Source: JBBRHQ01 sp963720735 (GTDB lineage Bacteria > Actinomycetota > Thermoleophilia > Solirubrobacterales > 70-9). From it: a stretch of DNA of 64,000 bases. Made by a program: the position numbers and the translations under genes. Shown here one piece after another: positions 33,843 through 41,746 of this stretch (position 1 is its first letter; the number at the start of each line of letters is the position of its first letter). The stretch is from assembly GCA_963720735.1 (NCBI GenBank), contig CAVRGL010000007.1:1-64000 (forward strand), in the 5' to 3' direction. The notes beneath the pieces were generated by a model. That model did not search any database, was not told where the DNA came from, and saw only the letters and a program-made list of their open reading frames with translations.

Positions 33843-34580
33843 ATGGACGCGATGGAACTCCCATCACCCAGCGGACCGCAGAGGGGCGGCAGCGCCGACG
33901 GCCTCGCCTACGACCTCTGGCTGCCCGAGGATCCACCACCCTGGCCAGGGGTCGTCGTCATCCACGGCGCCGGCTCCCGCAGGCAGAACCACGCCGACTT
34001 CGCGCGGCTCGCCCGTGACCGCGGCTGGGCGGCCCTCACCTACGACCAGCGCGGCCACGGCGCCAGCGGCGGCGAGATGTCACCAGCCGCGATCGGCGAC
34101 GCCGGCGCGATGGCGCGACTGCTCGGCTCGCTCGAGGGGGTCGACCCGGAGCGGGTCTGCGCGCGGGGCTCCAGCCTGGGCGGCTTCGTCGCGATCCACG
34201 CCGCCGCGGCGGAGGAGCCGATTGCCGGCGCGATCGCCATCTGCCCCGCCCCGGAGGAGCTCTTGCTCAGGGGAATCCGGCGCGGGCGGCTGGAGATGGA
34301 ATGCGACGAGGCCGCCCTCGTCCCCTGGCTCGAGCGACATGACCTGCGGCGTGCCGCGGAGCTGATGGGCCCGAAGCCGCTCCTCCTCCTTCATGCCGAG
34401 GCCGACGAGCAGGTCCCGGTCGCATCGAGCCGCGAGATCCACGAACGCGCCGACCAGCCCAAGAGGCTGATCGTCGTCCCCGGCGGGCACCACCGTTCCG
34501 TCCAGCACGATGCCGAGCTCCAGGGGGAGGCGCTGCGCTGGCTGGAGCGGGCGCTTCCTGAACAGCCGGCGCGGTATTAG
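33843..34580 (+). CDS. Alpha/beta hydrolase (dienelactone hydrolase-like)
   Basis: About 245 residues from the ATG at 33843. The alpha/beta-hydrolase elements are VVVIHGAGSRRQNH (oxyanion hole), CARGSSLGGFVAIH (nucleophile elbow GSSLG), LLLLHAEADEQVPV (acid) and VVPGGHHRSVQ (His). The substrate is unknown. The last codons and the stop lie inside the first stem of a double-hairpin repeat (34565-34587), so the C-terminal residues come from the repeat. An in-frame GTG at 33807 is a weaker start. Confidence 0.85.
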   Translation: MDAMELPSPSGPQRGGSADGLAYDLWLPEDPPPWPGVVVIHGAGSRRQNHADFARLARDRGWAALTYDQRGHGASGGEMSPAAIGDAGAMARLLGSLEGVDPERVCARGSSLGGFVAIHAAAAEEPIAGAIAICPAPEELLLRGIRRGRLEMECDEAALVPWLERHDLRRAAELMGPKPLLLLHAEADEQVPVASSREIHERADQPKRLIVVPGGHHRSVQHDAELQGEALRWLERALPEQPARY

Positions 34581-34610
34581 CGCCGGCAGATGCATGTAAG
34601 GCAAGTTCTT
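34565..34610. repeat. Double-hairpin repeat, truncated unit
   Basis: The first stem is intact: GCCGGCGC (34565-34572), loop GGTATTA, GCGCCGGC (34580-34587). It is followed by the conserved CATGTAAGGC, but the second stem is missing and the sequence joins directly to AAGTTCTTCT. It lies between the converging hydrolase and M23 peptidase genes, and the hydrolase stop codon sits in its loop. Full units are at 41604-41730, 52121-52238 and 59793-59845. Confidence 0.7.
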
Positions 34611-35840
34611 CTAGAGGTAGCCCATCGGATCGACCGGCGTGCCGTTCACCCGCACCTCGAAGTGGACGTGCGGGCCGAAGCAGTACCCGGTGCAGTCCGA
34701 GTAGCCGATCACCTGGCCCTGGGAGACCTGCTGGCCGGCCGAGACGGCGAAGGACTCCTGGTGCGCGTAGCAGGTCTGCAGGCCCCCGCCGTGGTCGATG
34801 CAGGTGAAGTTCCCGTAGCCGCCGCTGGCCGACTCGGGCTCGGTGAAGACGACCGTCCCGGCAGCGGCGGCGCGGATCGGCGTACCGCTCGGCACGGCGA
34901 TGTCGATTCCCGGGTGCATCTCCGAGCCGCCGAAGCGCCAGCCGAAGGGAGATACGACAGGCCCGTCGACCGGCCAGATGAACCCGGCACTGCTGGGCGC
35001 CGGCAGCGGCCCCGCGGGGAGCGGCCCCGCGGGAAGCGGCGCCGAGGCCGCCGCCTGAAGCTGGGCCTGGATCTTCGACTGGATGTCTGCGACCGAGCCC
35101 TCCAGCCTCTGCTCGGAGTCCTTGATCCGCGTGAGCGCCGCCGCGCGCCGCCCGCGGGCGGCAACGAGGTCGGCCTGGCGGCTCTCGACCCCTGCCCGGG
35201 CGGATGCCAGCTGCTGCTCCTGGGCGGCGATCGCGTCGCGGGCGGCCTGGATCCGGCGCCGCGCCTCGGCCAGCCGGATCACGGTCCGCTTGGCCTCGTT
35301 TCGCAGCTGCCGGACCCGCCCGACGACGGCCTCCTGGAAGCCTTGGATCCGCTTCAGGTACTCGGCCCGCGCCACCAGGTCGTCGAAGCCCTTCGCCGAG
35401 AGCAGCACGGTGAGCACGTCGGGGGTGCCGGACTCATAGGTCGAGACGAGCTGCTCGCGCAGATTGATCAGGGCCGTCTTCAGGTGACTGCGAACGACCT
35501 CCAGGTGGTCGCGGGCCCGCCGCAGGTCGGCGATCGCCTGGTCGAGCTCGGCCTGCTTGGCGACCAGCCGCGCGTGCACCGCGGCCTCCTGGCGGCGCAG
35601 GGCGGCGACCGCCGCCTCGAGGCCCGAGATCTGGTCGTCGTATTTGGAGATCGTCGTCGTCAGCACGCCCTTGCGGGAGCGCACCTTCTCGAGGTTGGCC
35701 TGCTTGGCGTCGAGCCGGGATTGCAGGTCTGCCGGGGCGCTGTCCCCGAACAGGGCCAGCAGGCATGCGGCGGCCAGCACGACGACAGTCGCGGCCAGGG
35801 CGCAGGGGCGCGCCAGGGAGGGTCGAATCTGGTTGATCAC
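34611..35840 (-). CDS. Exported M23 (LytM) peptidase with coiled coil
   Basis: A 409-residue protein. A signal peptide or anchor (CALAATVVVLAAACLLALFG) precedes an EnvC-like coiled coil (about residues 38-270). A Pro-rich linker with three PLPAG-type repeats follows, and then a LytM domain: MHPGIDIAVPSG (His and Asp zinc ligands, about residue 307) and GPHVHFEVRVNG (HxH, about 389). It cuts peptidoglycan cross-bridges or activates amidases during division. The upstream leader at 35861-35930 contains stems and part of a riboswitch-like motif. Confidence 0.93.
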   Translation of the reverse strand: MINQIRPSLARPCALAATVVVLAAACLLALFGDSAPADLQSRLDAKQANLEKVRSRKGVLTTTISKYDDQISGLEAAVAALRRQEAAVHARLVAKQAELDQAIADLRRARDHLEVVRSHLKTALINLREQLVSTYESGTPDVLTVLLSAKGFDDLVARAEYLKRIQGFQEAVVGRVRQLRNEAKRTVIRLAEARRRIQAARDAIAAQEQQLASARAGVESRQADLVAARGRRAAALTRIKDSEQRLEGSVADIQSKIQAQLQAAASAPLPAGPLPAGPLPAPSSAGFIWPVDGPVVSPFGWRFGGSEMHPGIDIAVPSGTPIRAAAAGTVVFTEPESASGGYGNFTCIDHGGGLQTCYAHQESFAVSAGQQVSQGQVIGYSDCTGYCFGPHVHFEVRVNGTPVDPMGYL

Positions 35841-35860
35841 GGCACTGGTCGAGCCTGCGG

Positions 35861-35930
35861 CCGGGTCCGCTTTAACGCGACCCGGGCAGTCGCCCGAGGC
35901 TAGCTAAGGCGGGCTCGCACCCCTGTGACC
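35861..35930 (-). promoter_or_regulatory. Structured leader of the M23 peptidase gene, riboswitch-like fragment
   Basis: Read on the minus strand the leader contains CGAGCCCGCCTTAGCTAGCC, close to the CGAGCCCG...AGCTAACCTCG core near the 3' end of the ydaO/yuaA (cyclic-di-AMP) aptamer. Two stems follow: CGGGC/GCCCG, and CCGGGTC/GACCCG at 35861-35885. ydaO RNAs often control cell-wall peptidases in actinobacteria. I could not find the 5' half of the aptamer, so this is a tentative call. Confidence 0.3.
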
Positions 35931-35988
35931 TTCGCGGCGATGCAACCGAGGTTGCGCGAGAAGGAGAAAATCGGCCGATGTAGTGCGA

Positions 35989-36930
35989 TTACGCACGAGG
36001 AGGCGGCGGCTCGACCTCGAGCAGCTCCCTGCCCGCTTCCCCCTCCATCTGCAGGGTCGTGTGGTCGATCCCGAAACGCTCCTGCACCGCAACCTCGAGG
36101 TTGCGGCGGATCAGGTCGCGGTCCGCCCCCTCGTCGACGACGACGTGCGCCGAGAGAGCGCCGAAGCCCGCGGTCAGCGTCCAGACGTGGAGATCGTGCA
36201 CCGAGCAGACCCCCGGGACCGCGGCGAAGACGCTCTGCAGCTCCTCCATGTCGAATCCGGGCGGTGCCGCCTCCATCAGCACGTCGACCGGTTCGCGGAT
36301 CAGCCGCCAGGAGGAGGCGAGGATCAGCGCTGCGATCAGCAGGCTGATGATCGGGTCGATCAGCGAGGAGCCACCGGCGAGGACGAAGGCTCCCGCGATC
36401 ACCACGCCGAGCGATCCCAGGGCGTCCGCGGCGCTGTGGCGGAGCACACCCTCGAGGTTGATGTCGCTGCGGTCGCCCCTGGCAAGGACCAGGGTCGCGG
36501 CGGCGTTGCCGGCGACCCCGAAGAGGCCGAGCGCGAGGACCCCGCCGGCCTCGATCGAGGGCGGGTCCGAGAAGCGCCCGATCGCTTCGATCGCGATCAA
36601 CACCGCGACCGCGACGAGGGTGAGGCCGTTGGCGAGCGCCGCGAGCACCTCGGAGCGCTGGTAACCGAAGGTGCGCCGCGGCCCCCCGGGCCGGGCCGCC
36701 AGCCTCGCCGCGACCAGCGCCAGGGCGATCGCCCCAACGTCGGAGAGCACGTGACCCGCGTCGGCGAGCACCGCCAGCGAGCCGGTGATGATGCCGCCGG
36801 CGATTCCAACCACGAGCATCGCCAGGTTGATCGCCAGCGCGATCCGCATCCTGCGACGGCTGTCGCCGCGGCGCTGCACGAGGGCGTCGCCGTGAGCGTG
36901 CCCGTGACCGAGGCCATGGACGTGAGCCAT
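35989..36930 (-). CDS. Cation diffusion facilitator metal exporter
   Basis: A 313-residue CDF transporter. A His-rich N-terminus (HVHGLGHGHAHGD) leads into six membrane helices. Metal site A is formed by the LADAGHVLSDV (helix 2) and RHSAADALGS (helix 5) motifs, the HxxxD pattern of Zn/Cd/Co exporters. The C-terminal cytoplasmic domain has VHDLHVWTLTAGFGALSAHVVV and HTTLQMEGE, the usual ferredoxin-like metal-sensing fold. It exports divalent metal in exchange for protons. Confidence 0.93.
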   Translation of the reverse strand: MAHVHGLGHGHAHGDALVQRRGDSRRRMRIALAINLAMLVVGIAGGIITGSLAVLADAGHVLSDVGAIALALVAARLAARPGGPRRTFGYQRSEVLAALANGLTLVAVAVLIAIEAIGRFSDPPSIEAGGVLALGLFGVAGNAAATLVLARGDRSDINLEGVLRHSAADALGSLGVVIAGAFVLAGGSSLIDPIISLLIAALILASSWRLIREPVDVLMEAAPPGFDMEELQSVFAAVPGVCSVHDLHVWTLTAGFGALSAHVVVDEGADRDLIRRNLEVAVQERFGIDHTTLQMEGEAGRELLEVEPPPPRA

Positions 36931-36958
36931 GGCCCGAGCTTAGAACCCGGGGCTGGCG

Positions 36959-38245
36959 TCAGGCGGGCGCCGGCTCGCGGGCGCCGGTCGCGGCGCCGTT
37001 GCTCTCGGCGACCGCTGCGGCGGCGATCTCGGCCCCGAACCCGAGGCGCTCGCGGTACTCGCGGACCTGCATCCGAGAGATCACCAGCCGCTGGATCTCG
37101 GCAGTGCCCTCGAACAGCTGGTAGATCTTGGCGTCGCGGAACCACTTCTCCAGCGGGCACTCGGTGCTCCAGGCGTAGGGCCCGACCAGGTCCATCAGCT
37201 GGGTCGTGGCCCACATCGTCACGTCGCCCGCCTTGAGCTTCGACATCGAGCCCTGGCCGCCGCTCATCGGCATCCCGTTGCGGCCCATCCAGGAGGCCCG
37301 CTGGACCAGCAGCCGCGCCGCCTCGATCTCGGTGGCGATGTCGGCGAGGGTCTGCTGGATGCGCTGCGTTTCGAGCAGCGGCACCCCGTCCTCCTCGCGG
37401 CCGTCGAGATGGGAGAGCGTCCACTCGTAGGCGGCCTGGGCGATCCCGATCGCCGAGGCGCCGACGATCGGCCGGGTGATCTCGAAGGTCGCCAGCGCGT
37501 CGGCCGACCGCGACCGCTGACCCGAGCGGGCGCGCTCGAGCTTTCGCTCCAGCTTCTCGTCGCCGCCGAGCAGCTGGTCGGCCGGGATACGGCAGTCCTC
37601 GAAGATCACCTCGGCGGTGTGCGAGGCGCGGATCCCCAGCTTCGACTCCTTCTTCCCCTGGCTCATCCCGGGCGTCCCCTTGGCGACGACGAAGGAGGCC
37701 TGGCCACCGGTGCCGAGCGAGGGATCGACTGTCGCGACTACGACGTGGACGTCGGCGATGCCACCGTTGGTGATGAAGACCTTGGTCCCGTTCAGCACCC
37801 ACTCGTCGCCGTCGCGGCGCGCGGTGGTCTTCAGGCTCTTCACGTCGGAGCCGGCCTGGGGCTCGGTCACCGCATAGGCGCCGAGCCTGATCTCCTCCTC
37901 GGTGCCGAAGCACTCCGGGACCCAGCGGGCGATCTGGTCCGGGGTCCCCGTGGCGGCGATACCCGCGGCGGCGAGGCCGGAGCCGGAGATCGCCAGGGCG
38001 AGCCCTGCGCACCCCCAGTGCAGCTCCTCGGTGTAGATCACCCCCATCTGCCCGTCGCTGTCGCTGCCCATCCGCTGCATGTGCTCGAGCCCCTGAAGGC
38101 CCCAGCGGCGCGCCTCGGCGATCACCTCCCAGGGAACGCTCTCGTCGCGGTCATGCTGGGCGGCGGCGGGGCGCATCACCTCGCGGGCGAATCGGCGGCA
38201 GTAGTCGCGGAACTCCCGCTGCTCGTCGTTCAGTGCGAAATCCAT
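36959..38245 (-). CDS. Acyl-CoA dehydrogenase
   Basis: About 428 residues starting MDFALNDEQREFRDYCRRF at the ATG 38245, preceded by GAAGGGGGC. The ACAD signatures are AYAVTEPQAGSDVKSLKTTA (FAD/substrate loop), WVLNGTKVFITNGG, SKLGIRASHTAEVIFEDCRIP, and the C-terminal YQLFEGTAEIQRLVISR, in which EGT includes the usual catalytic-base region. It catalyses the FAD-dependent first step of beta-oxidation or a related acyl-CoA oxidation. A perfect 20-base palindrome 47 bases upstream is the probable repressor site. Confidence 0.93.
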   Translation of the reverse strand: MDFALNDEQREFRDYCRRFAREVMRPAAAQHDRDESVPWEVIAEARRWGLQGLEHMQRMGSDSDGQMGVIYTEELHWGCAGLALAISGSGLAAAGIAATGTPDQIARWVPECFGTEEEIRLGAYAVTEPQAGSDVKSLKTTARRDGDEWVLNGTKVFITNGGIADVHVVVATVDPSLGTGGQASFVVAKGTPGMSQGKKESKLGIRASHTAEVIFEDCRIPADQLLGGDEKLERKLERARSGQRSRSADALATFEITRPIVGASAIGIAQAAYEWTLSHLDGREEDGVPLLETQRIQQTLADIATEIEAARLLVQRASWMGRNGMPMSGGQGSMSKLKAGDVTMWATTQLMDLVGPYAWSTECPLEKWFRDAKIYQLFEGTAEIQRLVISRMQVREYRERLGFGAEIAAAAVAESNGAATGAREPAPA

Positions 38246-38291
38246 GTTTCTGCCCCCTTCGCCATACCGCGCCAAGCGGTCCCGTTTGCCG

Positions 38292-38311
38292 TTGACTGAC
38301 TAGTCAGTCAA
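38292..38311. promoter_or_regulatory. Palindromic operator of the acyl-CoA dehydrogenase gene
   Basis: TTGACTGACTAGTCAGTCAA is a perfect 20-base palindrome, typical of operators for TetR-type repressors of fatty-acid or acyl-CoA catabolism. A related site with 16 of 20 identical bases lies upstream of the thiolase gene (45997-46016). A weaker copy, CTGACCGGCCAGTCAG, follows at 38328-38343. The regulator itself is not in the window. Confidence 0.7.
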
Positions 38312-38327
38312 CCACCGCACAGCCTAG

Positions 38328-38343
38328 CTGACCGGCCAGTCAG
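38328..38343. promoter_or_regulatory. Second, imperfect operator half-copy
   Basis: CTGACCGGCCAGTCAG shows the same CTGAC/GTCAG half-sites as the palindrome 17 bases away, with one mismatch in symmetry. Tandem sites suggest cooperative binding. Confidence 0.4.
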
Positions 38344-38402
38344 AAGCCACCCGATGCGGGAGATTCCTGCGCTGCCGCACCGCCCCCAGTAGCTTTCGTC
38401 CC

Positions 38403-39827
38403 TTGGCACGGCTGCGGCTACCCCGCCTTCGCGAGCGCCCGATCAACGCCTCGGGGTCGAGGCCCCCCGAGCCGGCTGCCCCCCCGGAGGAGACGGCGCG
38501 GACGAACGGCAACTCCCGCGGGACCGCCACCCTCGCGCCTCCGGCGCCCCCCGCGCCTCCTCCGCCCCCGCCCGAGGAGCCGGAGCTCGAGCCGCTCCCG
38601 CCGCTGTCGCTCTTCTCGAAGGTGATGCTGGTGCTGATACCGCTGGCGCTGGTCGGGCTGGGGCTTTACCTGTTCGGCGTCTTCGACAGCGGCGGGGAGC
38701 CGGGGCCGAGCGGTCCGGCCCCGCAGATCGAGGGGACGGGTGCCCGGGGCACGGGGCCGGCCAGATCGAGCAACGCCACCGATCTCGGCTTCCCGGCGTT
38801 CGCGACCAAGAACACCACCCGGGTCGGGGGATCGACCGCCGCGGAGACCGCCGCCGGGGTGGCGCTGGCGACCTTCCCCTCGACCGTCGCCGACGACTCA
38901 CCGCCCGCGGTCACCCTGGTCCCCGACGGCGACTGGCAGGGCGGGATAGCCGCCGCCGCCCTGATCGCCGACCCGGTCCACTCACCGGTCCTCTTTTCCG
39001 GCCCCGACGGAATCCCCAGCGCGACCTCGGACGCCCTCGGCACGATGCACCCGCGGGGCTCGAAGGGGACCGGCGGCAACCAGCTCTTCGCCCTGCCGGG
39101 CGCCGACATACCGAGCGGCTACCAGACCAGCGTGGTGAAGGGGAGCGGGGCGGCCGAGGTCGCCGCGCGGCTGGCCGGCCTGCGCGCCAAGCTCGCGGGA
39201 GGTCCGCCCGAGCACATCGTCGTCACCACCTCGCAGGATCCCGGGATCGCGATGCCGGCGGCCGCGTGGGCGGCCCGCTCCGGGGACCCGGTGCTGTTCG
39301 CAGGGAAGCAGGGCCTGCCGAAGCCGACCGCAAAGATGCTCGCCAAGTTCAAGGGTGTGCCCACCTACATCCTCGGGCCGACCTCAGTGATCCCGGTATC
39401 GGTGGAGAACAAGATCGCCGGGATCAGCGGTCAGGCGACGCGCATATCCGGCGAGGAGCCCGTCGCCAACGCGATCAACTTCGCCCGCTACTCCGACGGC
39501 AGCTTCGGCTGGAACGTCAACGACCCCGGCCACGGGTTCGTGATCGCTCGCAGCAACTTCCCGCTCGACGCGGTGGCCGCCGCGCCGCTGTCCGGCGCGG
39601 GCACCTGGGGCCCGCTGCTGCTCACCGACAATGCCGCGACGCTCCCGGGCACGCTCCACAGCTACCTTCTCGACGTGAAGCCCGGCTACACCAGCGACCC
39701 GACCCGCGCCTTCTACAACCATGTCTGGGTGATCGGGGACCAGGACGCGATCAGCGTCGACCAGCAGGCGGCGATCGATTTCAGCACCGAGCTCGGCAAG
39801 GTCGAGCCGAAGGGGAGCGGCGGGTGA
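38403..39827 (+). CDS. Membrane-anchored cell-wall-binding-repeat-like protein
   Basis: A 474-residue protein. A basic N-terminus and a Pro/Glu-rich segment precede one membrane helix (MLVLIPLALVGLGLYLFGVF, about residues 74-94). The external part carries CWB2-like features: repeated units with VTTSQDPGIAMPAAAWAARSG, DPVLFAGKQGLP, PTYILGPTSVIPVSV, and DAVAAAPLSGAGTWGPLLLT. CWB2 modules bind anionic wall polymers in Gram-positive bacteria. The TTG at 38403 is the only suitable start. It overlaps the next small gene by four bases. Confidence 0.75.
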   Translation: MARLRLPRLRERPINASGSRPPEPAAPPEETARTNGNSRGTATLAPPAPPAPPPPPPEEPELEPLPPLSLFSKVMLVLIPLALVGLGLYLFGVFDSGGEPGPSGPAPQIEGTGARGTGPARSSNATDLGFPAFATKNTTRVGGSTAAETAAGVALATFPSTVADDSPPAVTLVPDGDWQGGIAAAALIADPVHSPVLFSGPDGIPSATSDALGTMHPRGSKGTGGNQLFALPGADIPSGYQTSVVKGSGAAEVAARLAGLRAKLAGGPPEHIVVTTSQDPGIAMPAAAWAARSGDPVLFAGKQGLPKPTAKMLAKFKGVPTYILGPTSVIPVSVENKIAGISGQATRISGEEPVANAINFARYSDGSFGWNVNDPGHGFVIARSNFPLDAVAAAPLSGAGTWGPLLLTDNAATLPGTLHSYLLDVKPGYTSDPTRAFYNHVWVIGDQDAISVDQQAAIDFSTELGKVEPKGSGG

Positions 39828-40057
39828 GCGAGGCGGAGCGCCCCGAGCTGCTGGCTGCGGCCGATACGGTCAGCGTCGAGGACATCCGAGCACTGGCCGG
39901 GGCGTCGACGCCCCACTTCGCGCTCCAGGTCCGCAACCGGATCCGGCGGCTGATCGAGCCGCTGCCCGCTGATCATCCGGCCCGGATCGAGGGAGAGCGC
40001 AGAATCGCCGAGCTGGAAGAGCTGGCGCGCCACAGCGGCGATCCCCGTGGCCCCTGA
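39824..40057 (+). CDS. Small helical hypothetical protein
   Basis: A 77-residue protein starting at GTG 39824, overlapping the previous stop (GTGA). It reads as a small helical domain: ERPELLAAADTVSVEDIRALAGAST followed by FALQVRNRIRRLIEPLPADHP. Its end overlaps the methyltransferase start by 11 bases, so it sits inside a three-gene operon. The function is unknown. Confidence 0.65.
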   Translation: MSEAERPELLAAADTVSVEDIRALAGASTPHFALQVRNRIRRLIEPLPADHPARIEGERRIAELEELARHSGDPRGP

Positions 40058-40832
40058 GGCCGAGGGCGCGCTGCGGCGGACCCTGCCGCTGCTGGAGCCC
40101 GAGGCGAGGCGAGAGGCGGAGGCGATCAGCGCGGGGGCGCCGTACCTCGACCTGCTCGGGGAGGACCTTCACTCGACCGGCGCGACCCAGGACCTGATGC
40201 TGACCGGAGTCGTGCCGAGAATCTACGAGCGCTACTGGCGACCCGCGCTCAGCCAGGTGGCGAAGGGGCTGACGGGTCCCGGCATGGCCGACGAGATCCG
40301 CATCGCCCGCCTGCTCCTGGGGCTGCGCCCGGGGGACGGGGTCCTCGATGTCGCCTGCGGTCCCGGCAACTTCTCCCGCGCCTTCGCCTCCACCGTCGGC
40401 AAATCCGGCCTCGTCGTCGGCATCGATGCATCGCGGACGATGCTCGAGCGCGGCGCCGCCGAGGTGCGCGGCTCCGGGTTGCACAACCTCTGCCTGATCC
40501 GCGGCGACGCCGCCGCGCTTCCCTTCGTCGGGGCGAGCTTCGATGCAGTCTGCTGCTTCGCGGCCCTCCACCTGCTCGACGACCCCCTCGCCGGGCTCGA
40601 CGAGATGGCCAGGGTGCTCACCCCCGGCGGCAGGATCGCCCTAATGACCTCGGTCCAGCGCCGACTCGCTCCCCGTGGTCCGGCGAAGCCGCTAGCTGAG
40701 CGGCTCAGCGGGATGCGCATCTTCACCCGCGAGGAGATCGCCGAGGCGCTCGAGCAACGCGGCTTCACCGACATCCACCAGCGGATCAGCGGCATGGTCC
40801 AGTTCGTCGGCGCCCGCCTCGCCCAGGCCTGA
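40047..40832 (+). CDS. SAM-dependent class I methyltransferase
   Basis: A 261-residue protein starting at GTG 40047. Motif I is GVLDVACGPGNFSRAFA (about residue 98), the acidic SAM contact is VVGIDASRTML, motif II/III is IRGDAAALPFVGASFDAVCC, and LDEMARVLTPGGRIALM is the post-motif III strand. The family includes UbiE/COQ5-like and mycolic-type small-molecule methyltransferases. The substrate is unknown. A 43-base hairpin repeat begins 10 bases after the stop. Confidence 0.9.
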   Translation: MAPEAEGALRRTLPLLEPEARREAEAISAGAPYLDLLGEDLHSTGATQDLMLTGVVPRIYERYWRPALSQVAKGLTGPGMADEIRIARLLLGLRPGDGVLDVACGPGNFSRAFASTVGKSGLVVGIDASRTMLERGAAEVRGSGLHNLCLIRGDAAALPFVGASFDAVCCFAALHLLDDPLAGLDEMARVLTPGGRIALMTSVQRRLAPRGPAKPLAERLSGMRIFTREEIAEALEQRGFTDIHQRISGMVQFVGARLAQA

Positions 40833-40842
40833 CCCGGGCGGG

Positions 40843-40885
40843 GTGGGACCTTTGAGGCGCCAAATAGGCAGTTGAAAGGTCCCAC
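40843..40885. repeat. 43-base GTGGGACCTTT hairpin repeat, copy 2
   Basis: Same 11-base arms and 21-base loop as the copy at 16580-16622, beginning 10 bases after the methyltransferase stop and ending 42 bases before the next gene. Loop differences fall mainly in its centre and 3' half. Conserved placement after a stop codon supports a transcript-end role. Confidence 0.75.
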
Positions 40886-40927
40886 CCCCGGCTGAGACGA
40901 CAGGCGCGCATCGAATAGATTTGGCCG

Positions 40928-41599
40928 ATGAAGCAGCTCGCCGCGAGCGTCTGGCGCCTCAACGAGTTCCCGCGGCCGACGATCAACGTCTACCTCGCCG
41001 GCGACGTGCTGATCGACGCGGGGAGGCGCTGGGACCGGGGGCGCATCCTCGGCCAGCTCAAGGGCCGGGAGATCTCCCTGGTGGCTCTGACCCACGTCCA
41101 CCCTGACCACCAGGGAGTGGCCAAGGACGTCTGCGAGGAGCGCGGGGTGCCGCTCGCCTGCCATGCCGACGACGTCGCCGCGATGGAGGGCCGGCGGCCG
41201 ATCCAGGAGGCCGCGGCCTCCAACCCGGTCAACCGCCTGATCGGGAAGATCTGGGAGGGACCCCCGCACAAGGTCGGCCGGGTGCTCGGCGAGGGAGACG
41301 AGGTCGCCGGCTTCCGGGTCGTCCACGCGCCCGGGCACGCCCGCGGCGAGGTCGTCTACTTCCGCGATTCCGACGGGGTGGCGATCTGCGGCGACGTGCT
41401 GCGCAACATGAGCTTCGCCACCACCCTGACGGGGTTGCGCGAGCCGCCTACGATTTTCACCTACGACCCGGCCGAGAACCGCCGCTCGATCCGCAAGCTT
41501 GCCGGGCTCGGCCCGAGCCTGATCCTCCCCGGCCACGGCCCCGCGGTCACCGACATGGCCGCCTTCGGGCGCTTCGTAGCGGCGCTGCCGAACGGCTGA
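40928..41599 (+). CDS. MBL-fold metallo-hydrolase
   Basis: A 223-residue metallo-beta-lactamase-fold protein. The dinuclear metal site is visible as LTHVHPDHQGVA (HxHxDH), HAPGHARGEVVY, ICGDVL and LPGHGPAV. The substrate-recognition region is short, so it resembles small hydroxyacylglutathione-hydrolase-like enzymes or quorum lactonases; no substrate can be assigned. It is followed by the tandem double-hairpin repeats. Confidence 0.9.
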   Translation: MKQLAASVWRLNEFPRPTINVYLAGDVLIDAGRRWDRGRILGQLKGREISLVALTHVHPDHQGVAKDVCEERGVPLACHADDVAAMEGRRPIQEAAASNPVNRLIGKIWEGPPHKVGRVLGEGDEVAGFRVVHAPGHARGEVVYFRDSDGVAICGDVLRNMSFATTLTGLREPPTIFTYDPAENRRSIRKLAGLGPSLILPGHGPAVTDMAAFGRFVAALPNG

Positions 41600-41603
41600 G
41601 CCG

Positions 41604-41662
41604 AACCACTTGCGGCGGCTTCGCCGCCTGACACGCCTCTGCCGGCGCAACACCGCGCCGGC
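41604..41662 (-). repeat. Double-hairpin repeat unit B
   Basis: In minus-strand sense: stem 1 GCCGGCGC/GCGCCGGC (41641-41662), then the conserved GTGTCAG, then stem 2 GGCGGC-GAA-GCCGCC (41614-41628) and CAAGTGGTTC. It forms a direct tandem repeat with unit A, with a period of about 66 bases. It lies between the converging MBL hydrolase and acyl-CoA dehydrogenase genes. Confidence 0.8.
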
Positions 41663-41669
41663 CTGGGAG

Positions 41670-41730
41670 AACCACTTGCGGCGGCTTCGCCGCCTGACAT
41701 GCCTCTGCCGGCGCTAACAACCGCGCCGGC
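41670..41730 (-). repeat. Double-hairpin repeat unit A
   Basis: Stem 1 is at 41707-41730 and stem 2 (GGCGGC-GAA-GCCGCC) at 41680-41694, followed by CAAGTGGTTCT. It differs from unit B at a few positions, mainly in the loop of stem 1. The end of the acyl-CoA dehydrogenase gene is only 17 bases away. Confidence 0.8.
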
Positions 41731-41746
41731 TGACACACCTGTCCGC

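Noticed and set aside
41604..41730. Tandem repeats considered as a CRISPR array
   Set aside because: There are only two units, each with internal stems. There are no unique spacers of regular length and no cas genes.
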